A stretch of 44,317 nt of DNA from Cystobacter fuscus DSM 2262 (GCF_000335475.2 NZ_ANAH02000030.1:1-44317); one strand, 5' to 3'. Shown: positions 26,514-35,213, numbered from the stretch's first letter. Notes: generated by a model from the sequence alone, not told the origin. Program-made: numbers and translations.

Positions 26514-27449
26514 TCAGGCTCCCAGGGCCGCGAGGACCTTCTCCAGGCTCGCGGAGTCTTCGACGTTGAACGACTCGAGGTCCTTGCTGATGCGCTTGGT
26601 GAGGCCGCTGAGCACCTTGCCCGGGCCCAGCTCGACGAGGCGCGTGACGCCCTCGGCCTTGAGCGCCTCCACGCACTCGATCCACCGCACCGGCGCGCTG
26701 ACCTGCTCGAGCAGCAGCGGCACCACGCGCGCCGCGTCCGCGTTGGGGCGCGCCTCCACGTTGGTCACCACCGGCACGCTCGGGGCGGACACCTTCACCC
26801 CGGAGAACACCTGCGCCAGGCGCGGCTTGACCGGATCCATCAGCGCGCAGTGGAAGGGGGCGGACACGGGCAGCGGCATCACGCGCTTGGCGCCCAGCTC
26901 CTTGCACTTCGCCCCGGCGCGCTCCACCGCCTGGGCGTTGCCCGCGATGACCGTCTGCTCGGGCGAGTTGTAGTTGGCGGGCGACACCACCTGGCCCTGC
27001 GCCGCCTCGTCACACGCCGCCTTCACCTTGTCCGGCGTCAGGCCGAGGATGGCGGCCATGGCCCCCACGCCCTCGGGCACCGCCTCCTGCATGAAGGAGC
27101 CACGGGCGCGCACCGCCCGCACCGCGTCCGGCAACGACAGCGCGCCGGCCACCACCAGCGCCGAGTACTCGCCCAGGGAGTGTCCCGCGACGAACGCGGG
27201 CGCCGGGCCCCGCTTGGAGAAGACGGCGTGCGCCGCCACCGACACCGTGAGGATGGCCGGCTGCGTGTTGGCCGTCAGCTTGAGCCCGGCCTCCGGGCCC
27301 TCGAACATGAGCCGGGTGAGCTTCTCGCCCAGCGCCTCGTCAGCCGCCTCGAAGACGGCCCGGGCCTCCGGGAACTTCTCATACAGGTCCTTCCCCATAC
27401 CGACCGTCTGGCTGCCCTGGCCGGGGAAGATGAACGCGATCTTCGACAT
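26514..27449 (-). CDS. fabD: Malonyl-CoA:ACP transacylase (FabD)
   Basis: A 311-residue acyltransferase that loads malonyl groups onto ACP. IFPGQGSQTVGMG near the start, the nucleophile S91 in GHSLGEYSA, and His in PVSAPFHCALMDP form the expected active site. ELGPGKVLSGL is the C-terminal motif. It starts at ATG 27449 with GGAG upstream. In many bacteria fabH lies between plsX and fabD; here only 131 noncoding bases separate them. Confidence 0.96.
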   Translation of the reverse strand: MSKIAFIFPGQGSQTVGMGKDLYEKFPEARAVFEAADEALGEKLTRLMFEGPEAGLKLTANTQPAILTVSVAAHAVFSKRGPAPAFVAGHSLGEYSALVVAGALSLPDAVRAVRARGSFMQEAVPEGVGAMAAILGLTPDKVKAACDEAAQGQVVSPANYNSPEQTVIAGNAQAVERAGAKCKELGAKRVMPLPVSAPFHCALMDPVKPRLAQVFSGVKVSAPSVPVVTNVEARPNADAARVVPLLLEQVSAPVRWIECVEALKAEGVTRLVELGPGKVLSGLTKRISKDLESFNVEDSASLEKVLAALGA

Positions 27450-27580
27450 GCGGCTTGCTCCCTCCCGAATGACTCCCGCTCCCCGCGCCTGTCGCCCTCC
27501 CGAAGGGGGCGCGTCCTCGGACGTCGTGGCAGGGTGGCGGAAACGCCCTCTTGCCGCATTCGCCTGCCTTGGGCCAGCAC

Positions 27581-28663
27581 TTAACGTCTCAACCCCCCCG
27601 GCTCTCTGGAGGACCCCTTCCACCCCCTCGTCCCCCCGCGCTGACGCACGGGGAGCCAGGAGGCCGCCTGGGCGATGCATCGCGTCAACTCGGCCCGCAC
27701 GCCCGCCTCGGCGTTGCGCAGGGCGGCAACCAGGGCCTGTTGGATGGCACGAGGCGAGCTGCGGCCATGGGCCACGATGCCCACCCCCTCGATGCCGAGC
27801 AGCGGGGCGCCGCCCACTTCCGCGTAGTCCAATCGCGTCTTGAGTCCCGCGAAGATGGGCCGCAACAACAGGGCCCCCAGCTTGAGCGGCAGCCCTCCCC
27901 GCTCGATCGCCGAGCGCAACAGGCCCGTCACCCCCGCGGCCGCTCCCTCGGTCGTCTTGAGGACCACGTTGCCGGTGAAGCCATCGGTGACCACCACCTC
28001 CACGTCCCCGGAGAAGAGACTCCGCCCCTCGACGTAGCCGGTGAAGCGCAGATCCGAGCGCCGGAGCAACGCGGAGGCCTCGCGCGTGAGCGCCGTGCCC
28101 TTGGAGGGCTCCTCTCCATTGGAGAGCACCGCCACACGGGGCCGCTCGATGCCCAGCAGGGCGCGCATGTAGGCCCCACCGAGCACCGCCCACTGCGCGA
28201 GGTGGACGGGGCGGCACTCCACGTTGGCCCCGGAGTCCAGCAACAAGCAGTGCCCCGGGCCCTTGAGCGTGGGCAGCAGCGTGGCGATCGCCGGGCGCTC
28301 CACCCCGGGCAGGCGTCCGAGCAGCAACAGCGCCCCGGCCATCACCGCGCCCGAGTGCCCCGCCGACACCAAGGCCTGGGCCTCGCCCCGGCGCACCAGC
28401 TCGAACCCCACCCGCAGGGAGGAGTCCTTCTTGCGGCGGATGGCGGCGAAGGCGTCCTCCTCCATCTCCACCACCTCGGTCGCGGGGTAGGGGTGCACGT
28501 TGCCCGGCGCCCCTCCCTCCCGGGCCAGGCAGGCGCCCAGGCGCGCGGGGGCCCCCACGAGCACCACCTCGTGCTCCGGGTGCTCACGCGCGAACAGGAG
28601 GGCGCCCCGCACGGGGGCCTCGGGGGCATGGTCACCCCCCATCGCATCCAGGACGAGCCTCAT
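27581..28663 (-). CDS. plsX: Phosphate acyltransferase (PlsX)
   Basis: A 360-residue PlsX, converting acyl-ACP and phosphate to acyl-phosphate for the first step of phospholipid synthesis. Family motifs: LDAMGGDHAPEAPVRGAL at the N-terminus, SAGHSGAVMAGALLLLGRL, LLDSGANVECRP, DGFTGNVVLKTTEG and GAPLLGIEGVGIVAHG. The C-terminal 50 residues are a basic Gly/Arg-rich tail of low complexity. It is the first gene of the fab run; the ATG at 28663 is about 70 bases from a TACAAT -10 candidate. Confidence 0.96.
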   Translation of the reverse strand: MRLVLDAMGGDHAPEAPVRGALLFAREHPEHEVVLVGAPARLGACLAREGGAPGNVHPYPATEVVEMEEDAFAAIRRKKDSSLRVGFELVRRGEAQALVSAGHSGAVMAGALLLLGRLPGVERPAIATLLPTLKGPGHCLLLDSGANVECRPVHLAQWAVLGGAYMRALLGIERPRVAVLSNGEEPSKGTALTREASALLRRSDLRFTGYVEGRSLFSGDVEVVVTDGFTGNVVLKTTEGAAAGVTGLLRSAIERGGLPLKLGALLLRPIFAGLKTRLDYAEVGGAPLLGIEGVGIVAHGRSSPRAIQQALVAALRNAEAGVRAELTRCIAQAASWLPVRQRGGTRGWKGSSREPGGLRR

Positions 28664-28729
28664 CGCGGGTGCATCCTTCCATGGACGCTCCGGGGCGAGG
28701 GGGTCAGAATGGAGGGGGCCCCCGCCGGG

Positions 28730-28780
28730 ATTGTATGGATCCACTGTCGCGTTGACTCACACGTCTTGAGCGGCTAGGGT
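28730..28780. promoter_or_regulatory. Back-to-back promoter region of plsX and rpmF
   Basis: On the plus strand TTGACT (28752-28757) and TAGGGT (28775-28780) are 17 bases apart, a good housekeeping promoter about 82 bases ahead of rpmF. On the minus strand TACAAT (28730-28735) is a strong -10 candidate for plsX, with only a weak -35 upstream. The two overlap closely, so ribosomal protein and lipid synthesis transcription could interfere with one another. Confidence 0.5.
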
Positions 28781-28862
28781 CCGCCGCCTTCCGAGCTTTT
28801 GCCGGTCGGGACCGGTGGGGATGCCCCGGTGGTCCAGGGCCGTGACGATATAGAGGTGAGCC

Positions 28863-29048
28863 GTGGGTGTTCCCAAGAAGCGTACTTCCAAGATGCGTCG
28901 TGACCGCCGCCGTGCGGCCAACAACAACCTGCGCAGCGCGGTGCAGGTGATTCAGTGCTCCAACTGCAAGGAGCCCATCCTTCCCCACCGCGCCTGCTCG
29001 GCGTGCGGCCACTACAAGGGCCGCGAGACGATTCCCGCCCAGGCCTGA
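28863..29048 (+). CDS. rpmF: 50S ribosomal protein L32
   Basis: A 61-residue basic protein with the L32 N-terminus GVPKKRTSKMRRDRRRA and a zinc-ribbon-type cysteine set (CSNC at 32-35, then CSAC at 44-47). It is a small component of the large ribosomal subunit. It starts at GTG 28863 with GAGGTGAG upstream. In most bacteria rpmF lies between yceD and plsX in the same direction; here it is inverted relative to both. Confidence 0.96.
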   Translation: MGVPKKRTSKMRRDRRRAANNNLRSAVQVIQCSNCKEPILPHRACSACGHYKGRETIPAQA

Positions 29049-29076
29049 GTTCCCCTTTCTCGGAACCAGGAAGGCA

Positions 29077-29117
29077 AGAAGGCCGCTCCCTCCATCCAAC
29101 GGAGGGGCGGCCTTTCT
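29077..29117. terminator. Bidirectional terminator between rpmF and yceD
   Basis: AGAAGGCCGCTCCCTCC at 29077-29093 pairs with GGAGGGGCGGCCTTTCT at 29101-29117 (one bulge, 7-base loop), giving a long GC stem. A T-rich run follows on each strand (CTTTCTGCTTT on plus, TTCTT on minus). It lies in the 113 bases between the convergent rpmF and yceD genes and should serve both. Confidence 0.85.
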
Positions 29118-29161
29118 GCTTTGGACTCCCGGCCCGAGGCCAGGAGCCCCCCGCACCGGGT

Positions 29162-29740
29162 TCAGCCCTGGAGCTTGATGTTCTTGAGCGCCGCGAAGCG
29201 CGGATCCACGTACTTCTCCGCGCAGTCGCACTGCTTCTCGTTGAGGTTCTGACCGCACTGCGCGCACAGGCCCTTGCAGTCCTCGCGGCACACGGCGTTC
29301 ATCGGCAGCGCCAGCTGCACCTGCTCGCGCACGATGGGCTCCAGATCGATCACCTTGCCGTCGAACAGCTCCTCGTCGGCGTCATCCAGCCCGAACGAGC
29401 CACCGCTCTCGCCCTGGCCCCGGTCCTTCTCCTCCTGCTCGTCCTCGTCCAGGACGTCATCGCCCCGGGCCAGGGACTCGGGCACCAGGTTGATCGTGAA
29501 GGAAGTGGGCAGCTCCAGCACCGCGTCGGCCAGGCAGCGCTTGCACGCCGCCGTCACGCGCGAGGTGAACTGGCCCTGCAACAGCACGCCCCCACCCACC
29601 TTGCGCAGGCTGGCTGAAACAGCCAGGGGCTCGGTGGCACGGAAACCAGAGCCCTCGAGCGCGGTGCCGAGCTGCTCCAGGCTCATCCGCTCGTTCAACT
29701 TGAGCCCTTCGTCTCGAATCTCTTCAATCTTTACGCGCAT
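29162..29740 (-). CDS. YceD/DUF177-family protein
   Basis: A 192-residue DUF177 (YceD) protein. The N-terminal part has a beta-rich core with the ACKRCLADA cysteine pair (near residue 70). An acidic linker (DDVLDEDEQEEKDRG) follows, and the C-terminus has the cysteine-rich segment CREDCKGLCAQCGQNLNEKQCDC, which probably binds zinc. YceD proteins are linked genetically to rpmF and have been implicated in 23S rRNA accumulation. It is convergent with rpmF, not upstream of it as is usual. ATG 29740. Confidence 0.92.
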   Translation of the reverse strand: MRVKIEEIRDEGLKLNERMSLEQLGTALEGSGFRATEPLAVSASLRKVGGGVLLQGQFTSRVTAACKRCLADAVLELPTSFTINLVPESLARGDDVLDEDEQEEKDRGQGESGGSFGLDDADEELFDGKVIDLEPIVREQVQLALPMNAVCREDCKGLCAQCGQNLNEKQCDCAEKYVDPRFAALKNIKLQG

Positions 29741-29902
29741 CGACACAGCTGTTCGTCCTGTCCAAAAAGGGGCGCGCATCATGGGGAGGCCCCCTCCCGC
29801 AGTCAACGCGCCAGAACACCCATAGATGTCGACAGGCGCCCGGGGTTTCACCCCCGGTCCCAAACTAGAGCGGGGCCTGACCGTCTGCTAGGGTGGCGGC
29901 CA

Positions 29903-30826
29903 ATGTACGTTCGGTGGCAGCGCGTGGTGGCGAGCATCTTGATGGCGAGCCTGCTGACTCCCGGCGCCTCGCTGGCGAAGCCCTTGTTCCCAGGGCCCTT
30001 GTTGTTCCAGACGGCCCCCGCCCGCCCGGAAATCGCCCGCGCGCAGGCGCAGATCGAAAGCGGTGAGTTCGAGGAAGCGGTCCGGACCCTGGAGGCCGGA
30101 CTGGACGCCCCCGACGTCACCGATGATCAGCTCGTGGAGCTCTACCGCCTGCTCGGGCTCACGTCCCTGTACCTGGGGGACGAGGCGCGGGCGCGCGAGG
30201 CCTACGAGATGCTCCTGCAGGCACGTCCGGACTACGAGCTGCCGCGCACCGCGCCTCCGAAGATCCGCTCGCTCTACGCGCGCATCAAGGAGGACATCAA
30301 GAACCGGCGCGTGCGGCCCGTCACCCTCCAGGTGGATCCGCTGCCGGACACCGAGGGTGGCGCGCCGGAGACAGCCGTCGCGTACATCCAGGACATGGCG
30401 CTCGGGGCCCGGGCGCGGCTGTTCTACCGGCGCGCGGGCGCGCAGGCCTACAGCTCGGTGGACTTCACGCGGGACAGGACGAACAAGGAGCGCTTCGTCG
30501 CCACCCTGCCCGCCTACGAGATTCCCGCCAGCGCCTCGGCCTACGAGGTGGAGTACTACTTCGAGGTGGCGGACGCGGCGCAGCGGCGGCTCGCGGGCCG
30601 GGGAGATGCCTTCAACCCGCTCGTCTTCCAGGTGGCCCCCTCGCCCGGCGCGGTGGCCACGCCCGGCGCGCGTCCCTGGTACAAGAGCCCCTGGCTCTGG
30701 GTGGCCGTGGGCGCCGTGGTGGTCGCGGGCACCGCGGGCGCCGTCGTCTACGCCACCTCCGAGGAGCGCGGCAGAGTTCCCATCACCGTCCGCGTCCGCG
30801 TCGAGCCGGATGCCCCCACCCCATGA
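29903..30826 (+). CDS. TPR-containing envelope protein with C-terminal TM segment
   Basis: A 307-residue protein with a signal sequence (hydrophobic 8-25, ending near SLAKP), tetratricopeptide-like helices from about 43 to 115 (IESGEFEEAVRTLEAGL, then LLGLTSLYLGDEARAREAYEMLL), a beta-rich middle region and a C-terminal transmembrane helix (about 260-282) before a short charged tail. It is probably anchored in the inner membrane facing the periplasm. The stop overlaps the next lipoprotein start (ATGA). I do not recognise a named family; function unknown. Confidence 0.85.
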   Translation: MYVRWQRVVASILMASLLTPGASLAKPLFPGPLLFQTAPARPEIARAQAQIESGEFEEAVRTLEAGLDAPDVTDDQLVELYRLLGLTSLYLGDEARAREAYEMLLQARPDYELPRTAPPKIRSLYARIKEDIKNRRVRPVTLQVDPLPDTEGGAPETAVAYIQDMALGARARLFYRRAGAQAYSSVDFTRDRTNKERFVATLPAYEIPASASAYEVEYYFEVADAAQRRLAGRGDAFNPLVFQVAPSPGAVATPGARPWYKSPWLWVAVGAVVVAGTAGAVVYATSEERGRVPITVRVRVEPDAPTP

Positions 30827-31317
30827 GCCCTCGTCCCTTTCTCTCCTCGCTGTTGGGTGCCACGCTCGCCCTGGGCTGCGGCGCCCCGTCCGATACGGGC
30901 CTCGGCCTCGAGCTGCGCATGTCGCAGGCGGTCGCCTCCGAGGTGGGCGCCTTCCAGGTGGTGGTGCTGCGCGAGGGCCGGGAGCGCCGGTGCGCCGACC
31001 TGCAGCGCACCTGTGTCCAGCAACAGGTGAAGTCGGATGAGCTGGTCGTCATCCAGGGGCCGGACGGCAAGAAGGGGCGCGCGCTGCGCTTCTCCGCGGC
31101 GCTGTCGGACGTCGGCACCCAGGAGATGAGCGCGGACATCCCCGTGGGCCGCGACTACGTCGTCATCATCGAGGCGCTCTCGCGCGCCAACCCGCCACGC
31201 TTCCTCGGCAGCTCCTGCAACTACCTGGACTCCGTCAGCGCCACGCGCAACGAGCCCCTCATCGCCGCCGCCATCACCCTCACCGCGGCGGAGTGCGATC
31301 CGACGATCGCTCCGTGA
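30823..31317 (+). CDS. Small putative lipoprotein
   Basis: A 164-residue protein with a signal peptide ending in ALGC (Cys19), a slightly atypical lipobox. Four more cysteines (in RRCADLQRTC, SSCNY and AECD) may form disulfides outside the cytoplasm. The rest is mostly beta-strand-like. It overlaps the TPR gene by four bases, so the two are probably translated together. I do not recognise the family. Confidence 0.82.
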   Translation: MSPRPFLSSLLGATLALGCGAPSDTGLGLELRMSQAVASEVGAFQVVVLREGRERRCADLQRTCVQQQVKSDELVVIQGPDGKKGRALRFSAALSDVGTQEMSADIPVGRDYVVIIEALSRANPPRFLGSSCNYLDSVSATRNEPLIAAAITLTAAECDPTIAP

Positions 31318-31323
31318 ACGCTT

Positions 31324-31350
31324 GTCACGAAAGCGTCACGACCTCGTCAC
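31324..31350 (+). promoter_or_regulatory. Pho-box-like repeats before the phoB-type gene
   Basis: GTCAC occurs at 31324, 31335 and 31346, exactly 11 bases apart (TTGTCACGAAA, GCGTCACGACC, TCGTCAC). This is the spacing and core of PhoB-binding half-sites (TGTCA repeats). The array ends 50 bases before the regulator's ATG, consistent with autoregulation. Confidence 0.75.
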
Positions 31351-31400
31351 CTTCCATCTGGTAGGCCATGCGGCGTGAAAGCCTGGAGCCTGGAGGAGCG

Positions 31401-32081
31401 ATGGCGCGCATCCTGATCATCGAGGACGAGCAGGATCTGGCCGGACTGGTGGAGTACAACCTCCGTGCCGCGGGATTCGAGGCGGAGGCGGTGGGCTCGG
31501 GCGCGAGTGGTCTGGCCCGGGCACGCGCCCAGCTGCCGGACCTGCTGCTGTTGGATTTGATGTTGCCGGACCTGGCGGGCAGCGAGGTATTGCGCCTGTT
31601 CAAGAGCGACGGCGAGCTGCGCAAGGTGCCCGTCATCATCGTGAGCGCCAAGGGCCAGGAGTCCGATCGCATCCAGGGCCTGGAGCTGGGCGCGGACGAC
31701 TACGTGGTGAAGCCCTTCTCCGTGCGCGAGCTGCTGCTGCGGGTCAAGGCGGTGCTGCGGCGCGCGGACGCGGAGGCGGGACCGGAGGCCCAGCTGTCCG
31801 TGGGTGAAATCCAACTGGACACCTCGCGCCACCAGGTGCGCGCCCGGGGCCAGGACGTGGCGCTCACCGCGCTGGAGTTCCGCCTGCTGCGCACCCTCAT
31901 GGAGCGCATCGATCGCGTGCAGACACGCGAGGTGTTGCTCTCCGATGTCTGGGGCATCCAGGCGGAGATCCACACCCGCACGGTGGACACCCACATCAAG
32001 CGCTTGCGCGAGAAGCTCGGCCCCGCGGGCGACATCATCGAGACGGTGCGCGGCGTGGGCTACAAGCTCACTCCCCCCTGA
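31401..32081 (+). CDS. phoB: PhoB/PhoP-type response regulator
   Basis: A 226-residue OmpR-class regulator. The receiver domain (1-120) has E8/D9, phosphoacceptor D52, S82 and K104. The winged-helix DNA-binding domain (about 130-225) has LTALEFRLLRTLM, TREVLLSDVWG, and TRTVDTHIKRLREKLG. GGAGGAG precedes ATG 31401. It is followed after 21 bases by a PhoR-type kinase, its likely partner, and preceded by three Pho-box-like repeats, so it is probably the phosphate regulator of the locus. Confidence 0.93.
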   Translation: MARILIIEDEQDLAGLVEYNLRAAGFEAEAVGSGASGLARARAQLPDLLLLDLMLPDLAGSEVLRLFKSDGELRKVPVIIVSAKGQESDRIQGLELGADDYVVKPFSVRELLLRVKAVLRRADAEAGPEAQLSVGEIQLDTSRHQVRARGQDVALTALEFRLLRTLMERIDRVQTREVLLSDVWGIQAEIHTRTVDTHIKRLREKLGPAGDIIETVRGVGYKLTPP

Positions 32082-32102
32082 GCAACGGAGGCCGCTCCGG
32101 CC

Positions 32103-33467
32103 ATGCCCCCGCGCCTCTTCTTCTTTCCCCTGCTGGTGCCCGCGCTCGCGGCGTTCGTGCTCTTCCTGCTGCTGGGCTGGAAGATGGACGCCGTCTACGT
32201 GGCCTTCACCGCCCTGGTGAGCTCCGTGCTCACCCTGATGGCCGTGCGCGAGCTGCTCCAGCGCCGCCTCGCCCGGCTCGCCCGGCAGATCCTCCAGCGT
32301 CCCGAGGGCAGCGCGTCTCCACTGACCAGCGAGGACCAGCGGGAGCAGTTCGACGAGGTGACGCTCTTCCAGCGGTCCCTGGAGTCGCTCCACCAGCGCA
32401 TGTCCGCGCGCAACGCCGGCCTGCACCAGGAGGCACGCACCCTCACCGCCGTGCTGGACGGCATGGCCGAGGGCATCTGGGTGACGGACGCCGAGGGCAC
32501 CGTGGTGCGCCACAACGACGCGCTGCGCGCCATGTTGCGGCCCACCGGGGAGATCGTCGGCCAGCGCCCGCTCGCGCTGCTGCGGCATGACTCGCTCAAC
32601 GAGGCCGTGATGCGCGCGTGCCACGAGGGCGCCTCCACCCGGCTCGAGCTGACGCTGGAGGGCTTGCTCCCCCTCACGCTGGCCATCCGGGTCACTCCCC
32701 TGGGAGGCGACCTGCCAGGCAGCGCCGCGGTCTTCCACGACGTCACCGAGCTGCGCCATCTGGAGAAGGTGCGCAAGGACTTCGTCGCCAACGTCTCGCA
32801 CGAGCTGCGCACCCCCATCACCGCCATCCGCGGCTATGCCGAGACGCTCCAGGGCGGCGCCCTGGGGGATGCCCAGGTCGCGGCCCGGATGGTGGACATC
32901 ATCCACCGCCAGTCCGAGCGCCTGTCGGAGTTGGTCGAGGATCTGCTCGAGCTGTCCCGGTTGGAATCACGCGAAGTGAAGCTGCGGGTCCAGGACGTCT
33001 CCATGGCGCTCGTGTCCACCCGGGCCGCGGAGGTCGTCCGGCACAAGGCCCAGGGCAAGCGCATCGCGCTCGAGCTGAACGTGCCCCCGGATGTCGTCGC
33101 CCGAGGAGACGAGCGAGGGCTCGAGCAGGTGCTGCTCAACCTGCTGGACAACGCGGTGAAGTACACGCCCGAGGGCGGGCGGGTGACGGTGAGCGGCGGC
33201 CGGGAGGACGGGCGGTGCGTGGTGCACGTGCACGACAGCGGGGTGGGCATCGAGTCGCGGCACCTGGCGCGCATCTTCGAGCGCTTCTACCGGGTGGACA
33301 AGGGCCGCAGCCGGGACATGGGGGGCACGGGCCTGGGCCTGTCCATCGTCAAGCACCTGTTGAGCGCCATGGGCGGAGAGATCCGGGTGGAGAGCCAGCC
33401 AAACGAGGGCTCCACCTTCACGATTTTCCTTCCAGCGACGGTGCCCTCGGAGGCGGCGGCGGGTTAG
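32103..33467 (+). CDS. phoR: PhoR-type sensor histidine kinase
   Basis: A 454-residue membrane kinase. Two hydrophobic segments (about 5-25 and 30-50) with almost no periplasmic loop match PhoR, which senses phosphate through Pst/PhoU and not directly. A PAS domain (about 112-215) precedes the HisKA with H233 in NVSHELRTPITA, then the HATPase (N box LLNLLDNAVKY, G1 DSGVGI, F box FERFYR, G2 GGTGLGLSIV). It should phosphorylate the preceding regulator. Confidence 0.93.
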   Translation: MPPRLFFFPLLVPALAAFVLFLLLGWKMDAVYVAFTALVSSVLTLMAVRELLQRRLARLARQILQRPEGSASPLTSEDQREQFDEVTLFQRSLESLHQRMSARNAGLHQEARTLTAVLDGMAEGIWVTDAEGTVVRHNDALRAMLRPTGEIVGQRPLALLRHDSLNEAVMRACHEGASTRLELTLEGLLPLTLAIRVTPLGGDLPGSAAVFHDVTELRHLEKVRKDFVANVSHELRTPITAIRGYAETLQGGALGDAQVAARMVDIIHRQSERLSELVEDLLELSRLESREVKLRVQDVSMALVSTRAAEVVRHKAQGKRIALELNVPPDVVARGDERGLEQVLLNLLDNAVKYTPEGGRVTVSGGREDGRCVVHVHDSGVGIESRHLARIFERFYRVDKGRSRDMGGTGLGLSIVKHLLSAMGGEIRVESQPNEGSTFTIFLPATVPSEAAAG

Positions 33468-33479
33468 GATGCCGCAGCC

Positions 33480-34424
33480 ATGCGGGTCGCCATCCTCGCC
33501 GACATTCACGGGAACCTCCCCGCCTGCGAGGCCGTCCTCGAGGACATCGCCCGCGTCGCCCCCGATTACATCGTGGCCGCCGGGGACCTGGCCCTGCGCG
33601 GTGCCCATCCGCGCGAGACGGTGGAGCTGCTCTTCGACCGCTGCCATGCCCTCATCATGGGCAACACCGATTGCTACCTCGCAGGCCACTACCTGGGCGG
33701 CGCCTACCGCGAGCGCGACCACTGGAAGACGGAGCTGTTGCAGTGGACGCGGGATCAGCTCGGTGAGGCGTGGCTCAAGCGCCTGGGCGCCATGCCCTTC
33801 TCCACGCGCTACTCGCCGCGCCGCGGGCAGGATCTCTTCGTCTGCCACGCCAACCCGCGCAACCTCGAGGACTCGCTGGACCCGACGCTCGACGAGAACA
33901 CCGTGCGCCGCTACTTCCAGCACCTGGACGCGGCCGCGTGTGCCTTCGGCCACCTGCACTTCCCCTACCGCCGCCGCGTGGGCCGGCTGCTCATCGCCGA
34001 CGTGGCCAGCGCCGGCATCCCCCGCGATGGAGATCTGCGCCCGGCCTACGGCGTCTTCACCTTCACGCCCCGGGGCTGGCGCGTGCAGATCCGCCGTGTG
34101 CGCTACCCGGTGCGCAAGGCCACCCAGGCCCTCACCGCGCGGCGCGTGCCCGGTGGACCGCTGCTCATCCACAAGCTCGTCGAGGCGCGCTACCGCCACC
34201 ACAAGGCGCTGATGGAGGCCGCGCGCCGCCACTCGGGGCTGCCCCCGCCCGGGCCGGTGCTGCGTCCGCCCCCGGGCGCCAACCTCCCGCCCCGGCCCCT
34301 GCCCCAGGACATGCCCGTCGTGGAACCCGCCCTGCCCCATCACCTCGCGGGCGAAGACGGTCCGAACATGCCCATCGACGAGGAGCCCCTGCCGCTGTCC
34401 ACCGTGCAGGATCTGGACGGCTGA
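33480..34424 (+). CDS. Calcineurin-like metallophosphoesterase of the pho locus
   Basis: A 314-residue cytoplasmic protein. The metallophosphoesterase motifs are in order: ADIHGNLPA (D8, H10), GDLALRG, GNTDCY and GHLHFPY, which bind two metal ions. It resembles YfcE-like and protein-phosphatase-like members of the superfamily. The C-terminal 80 residues are Pro-rich and probably disordered. It lies 12 bases after phoR and before the second regulator, so it is probably in the Pho regulon; the substrate is unknown. Confidence 0.87.
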   Translation: MRVAILADIHGNLPACEAVLEDIARVAPDYIVAAGDLALRGAHPRETVELLFDRCHALIMGNTDCYLAGHYLGGAYRERDHWKTELLQWTRDQLGEAWLKRLGAMPFSTRYSPRRGQDLFVCHANPRNLEDSLDPTLDENTVRRYFQHLDAAACAFGHLHFPYRRRVGRLLIADVASAGIPRDGDLRPAYGVFTFTPRGWRVQIRRVRYPVRKATQALTARRVPGGPLLIHKLVEARYRHHKALMEAARRHSGLPPPGPVLRPPPGANLPPRPLPQDMPVVEPALPHHLAGEDGPNMPIDEEPLPLSTVQDLDG

Positions 34425-34455
34425 ACCGCTCACCGCGCCGCGTCCAGGGGCGGAT

Positions 34456-34482
34456 GTCACGCATTTGTCGCAAGCGTGCCAC
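34456..34482 (+). promoter_or_regulatory. Pho-box-like repeats before the second PhoB-type gene
   Basis: GTCAC (34456), GTCGC (34467) and GCCAC (34478) follow one another at exact 11-base steps, ending 38 bases before the regulator's ATG. The first two units match a Pho half-site well and the third weakly. It would control the regulator and probably pstS behind it. Confidence 0.6.
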
Positions 34483-34520
34483 GGGACCGCGAACAGCACG
34501 GTCCAGAGTGCGCCGCCGTC

Positions 34521-35213
34521 ATGCCCCACGTCCTCATCGTCGATGACGAGCGAGACCTCGCCGAGCTCATCGATTTCAATCTGCGCTCCGCGGGCTTCTC
34601 CACCCGCGTGGCCACCACTGGGGAGGCCGCGCTCCAGGCCTCCCGCGAGCAGCCATCGGATGTCGTCCTGCTGGACGTGATGTTGCCAGACATGTCCGGC
34701 GTGGAGGTCTGCCGGCAGCTGCGCTCCACCGCGTCCACGCGCGACGTGCTCATCGTCATGCTCACCGCGCGCGGCGAGGAAGCCGATCGCGTGCGCGGCT
34801 TCGAGGTGGGCGCCGACGACTACGTCACCAAGCCCTTCAGCGTGCGCGAGCTGGTGCTGCGGCTCAAGGCCATCCTCCGCCGGGGCAACCCGGGCCGGGA
34901 GGACACCTCCGCGGCGCTCAAGCTCGGCCCCCTCACGCTCGACACCCACGCCCACCGCTTCTACGTGGACGACAAGGAGGTGCCGCTCACCGCGCTGGAG
35001 TTCCGGCTGCTCGAGCACCTGCTCAGCCGCGTGGGACGGGTGCAGTCCCGCGAGCACCTGCTCGAGGAGGTCTGGGGCCTGTCCAGCCACCTGGAGACGC
35101 GCACCATCGACACCCACATCATGCGCCTGCGCGACAAGCTCGGCGCCGCGCGCGCCTACCTCGAGACGGTGCGGGGCGTGGGCTACCGCATCGTCGCCCC
35201 GGACGCGGCCTGA
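34521..35213 (+). CDS. Second PhoB/PhoP-type response regulator, without a partner kinase gene
   Basis: A 230-residue OmpR-class regulator. The receiver has D8/D9, D52, T82 and K104. The DNA-binding domain has LTALEFRLLEHLL, SREHLLEEVWG and TRTIDTHIMRLRDKLG, close to that of the first regulator. No kinase gene follows it; pstS starts 47 bases downstream. An orphan PhoP-type regulator encoded with pst is also known from Myxococcus xanthus (PhoP4), and this is probably its counterpart. Confidence 0.92.
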   Translation: MPHVLIVDDERDLAELIDFNLRSAGFSTRVATTGEAALQASREQPSDVVLLDVMLPDMSGVEVCRQLRSTASTRDVLIVMLTARGEEADRVRGFEVGADDYVTKPFSVRELVLRLKAILRRGNPGREDTSAALKLGPLTLDTHAHRFYVDDKEVPLTALEFRLLEHLLSRVGRVQSREHLLEEVWGLSSHLETRTIDTHIMRLRDKLGAARAYLETVRGVGYRIVAPDAA

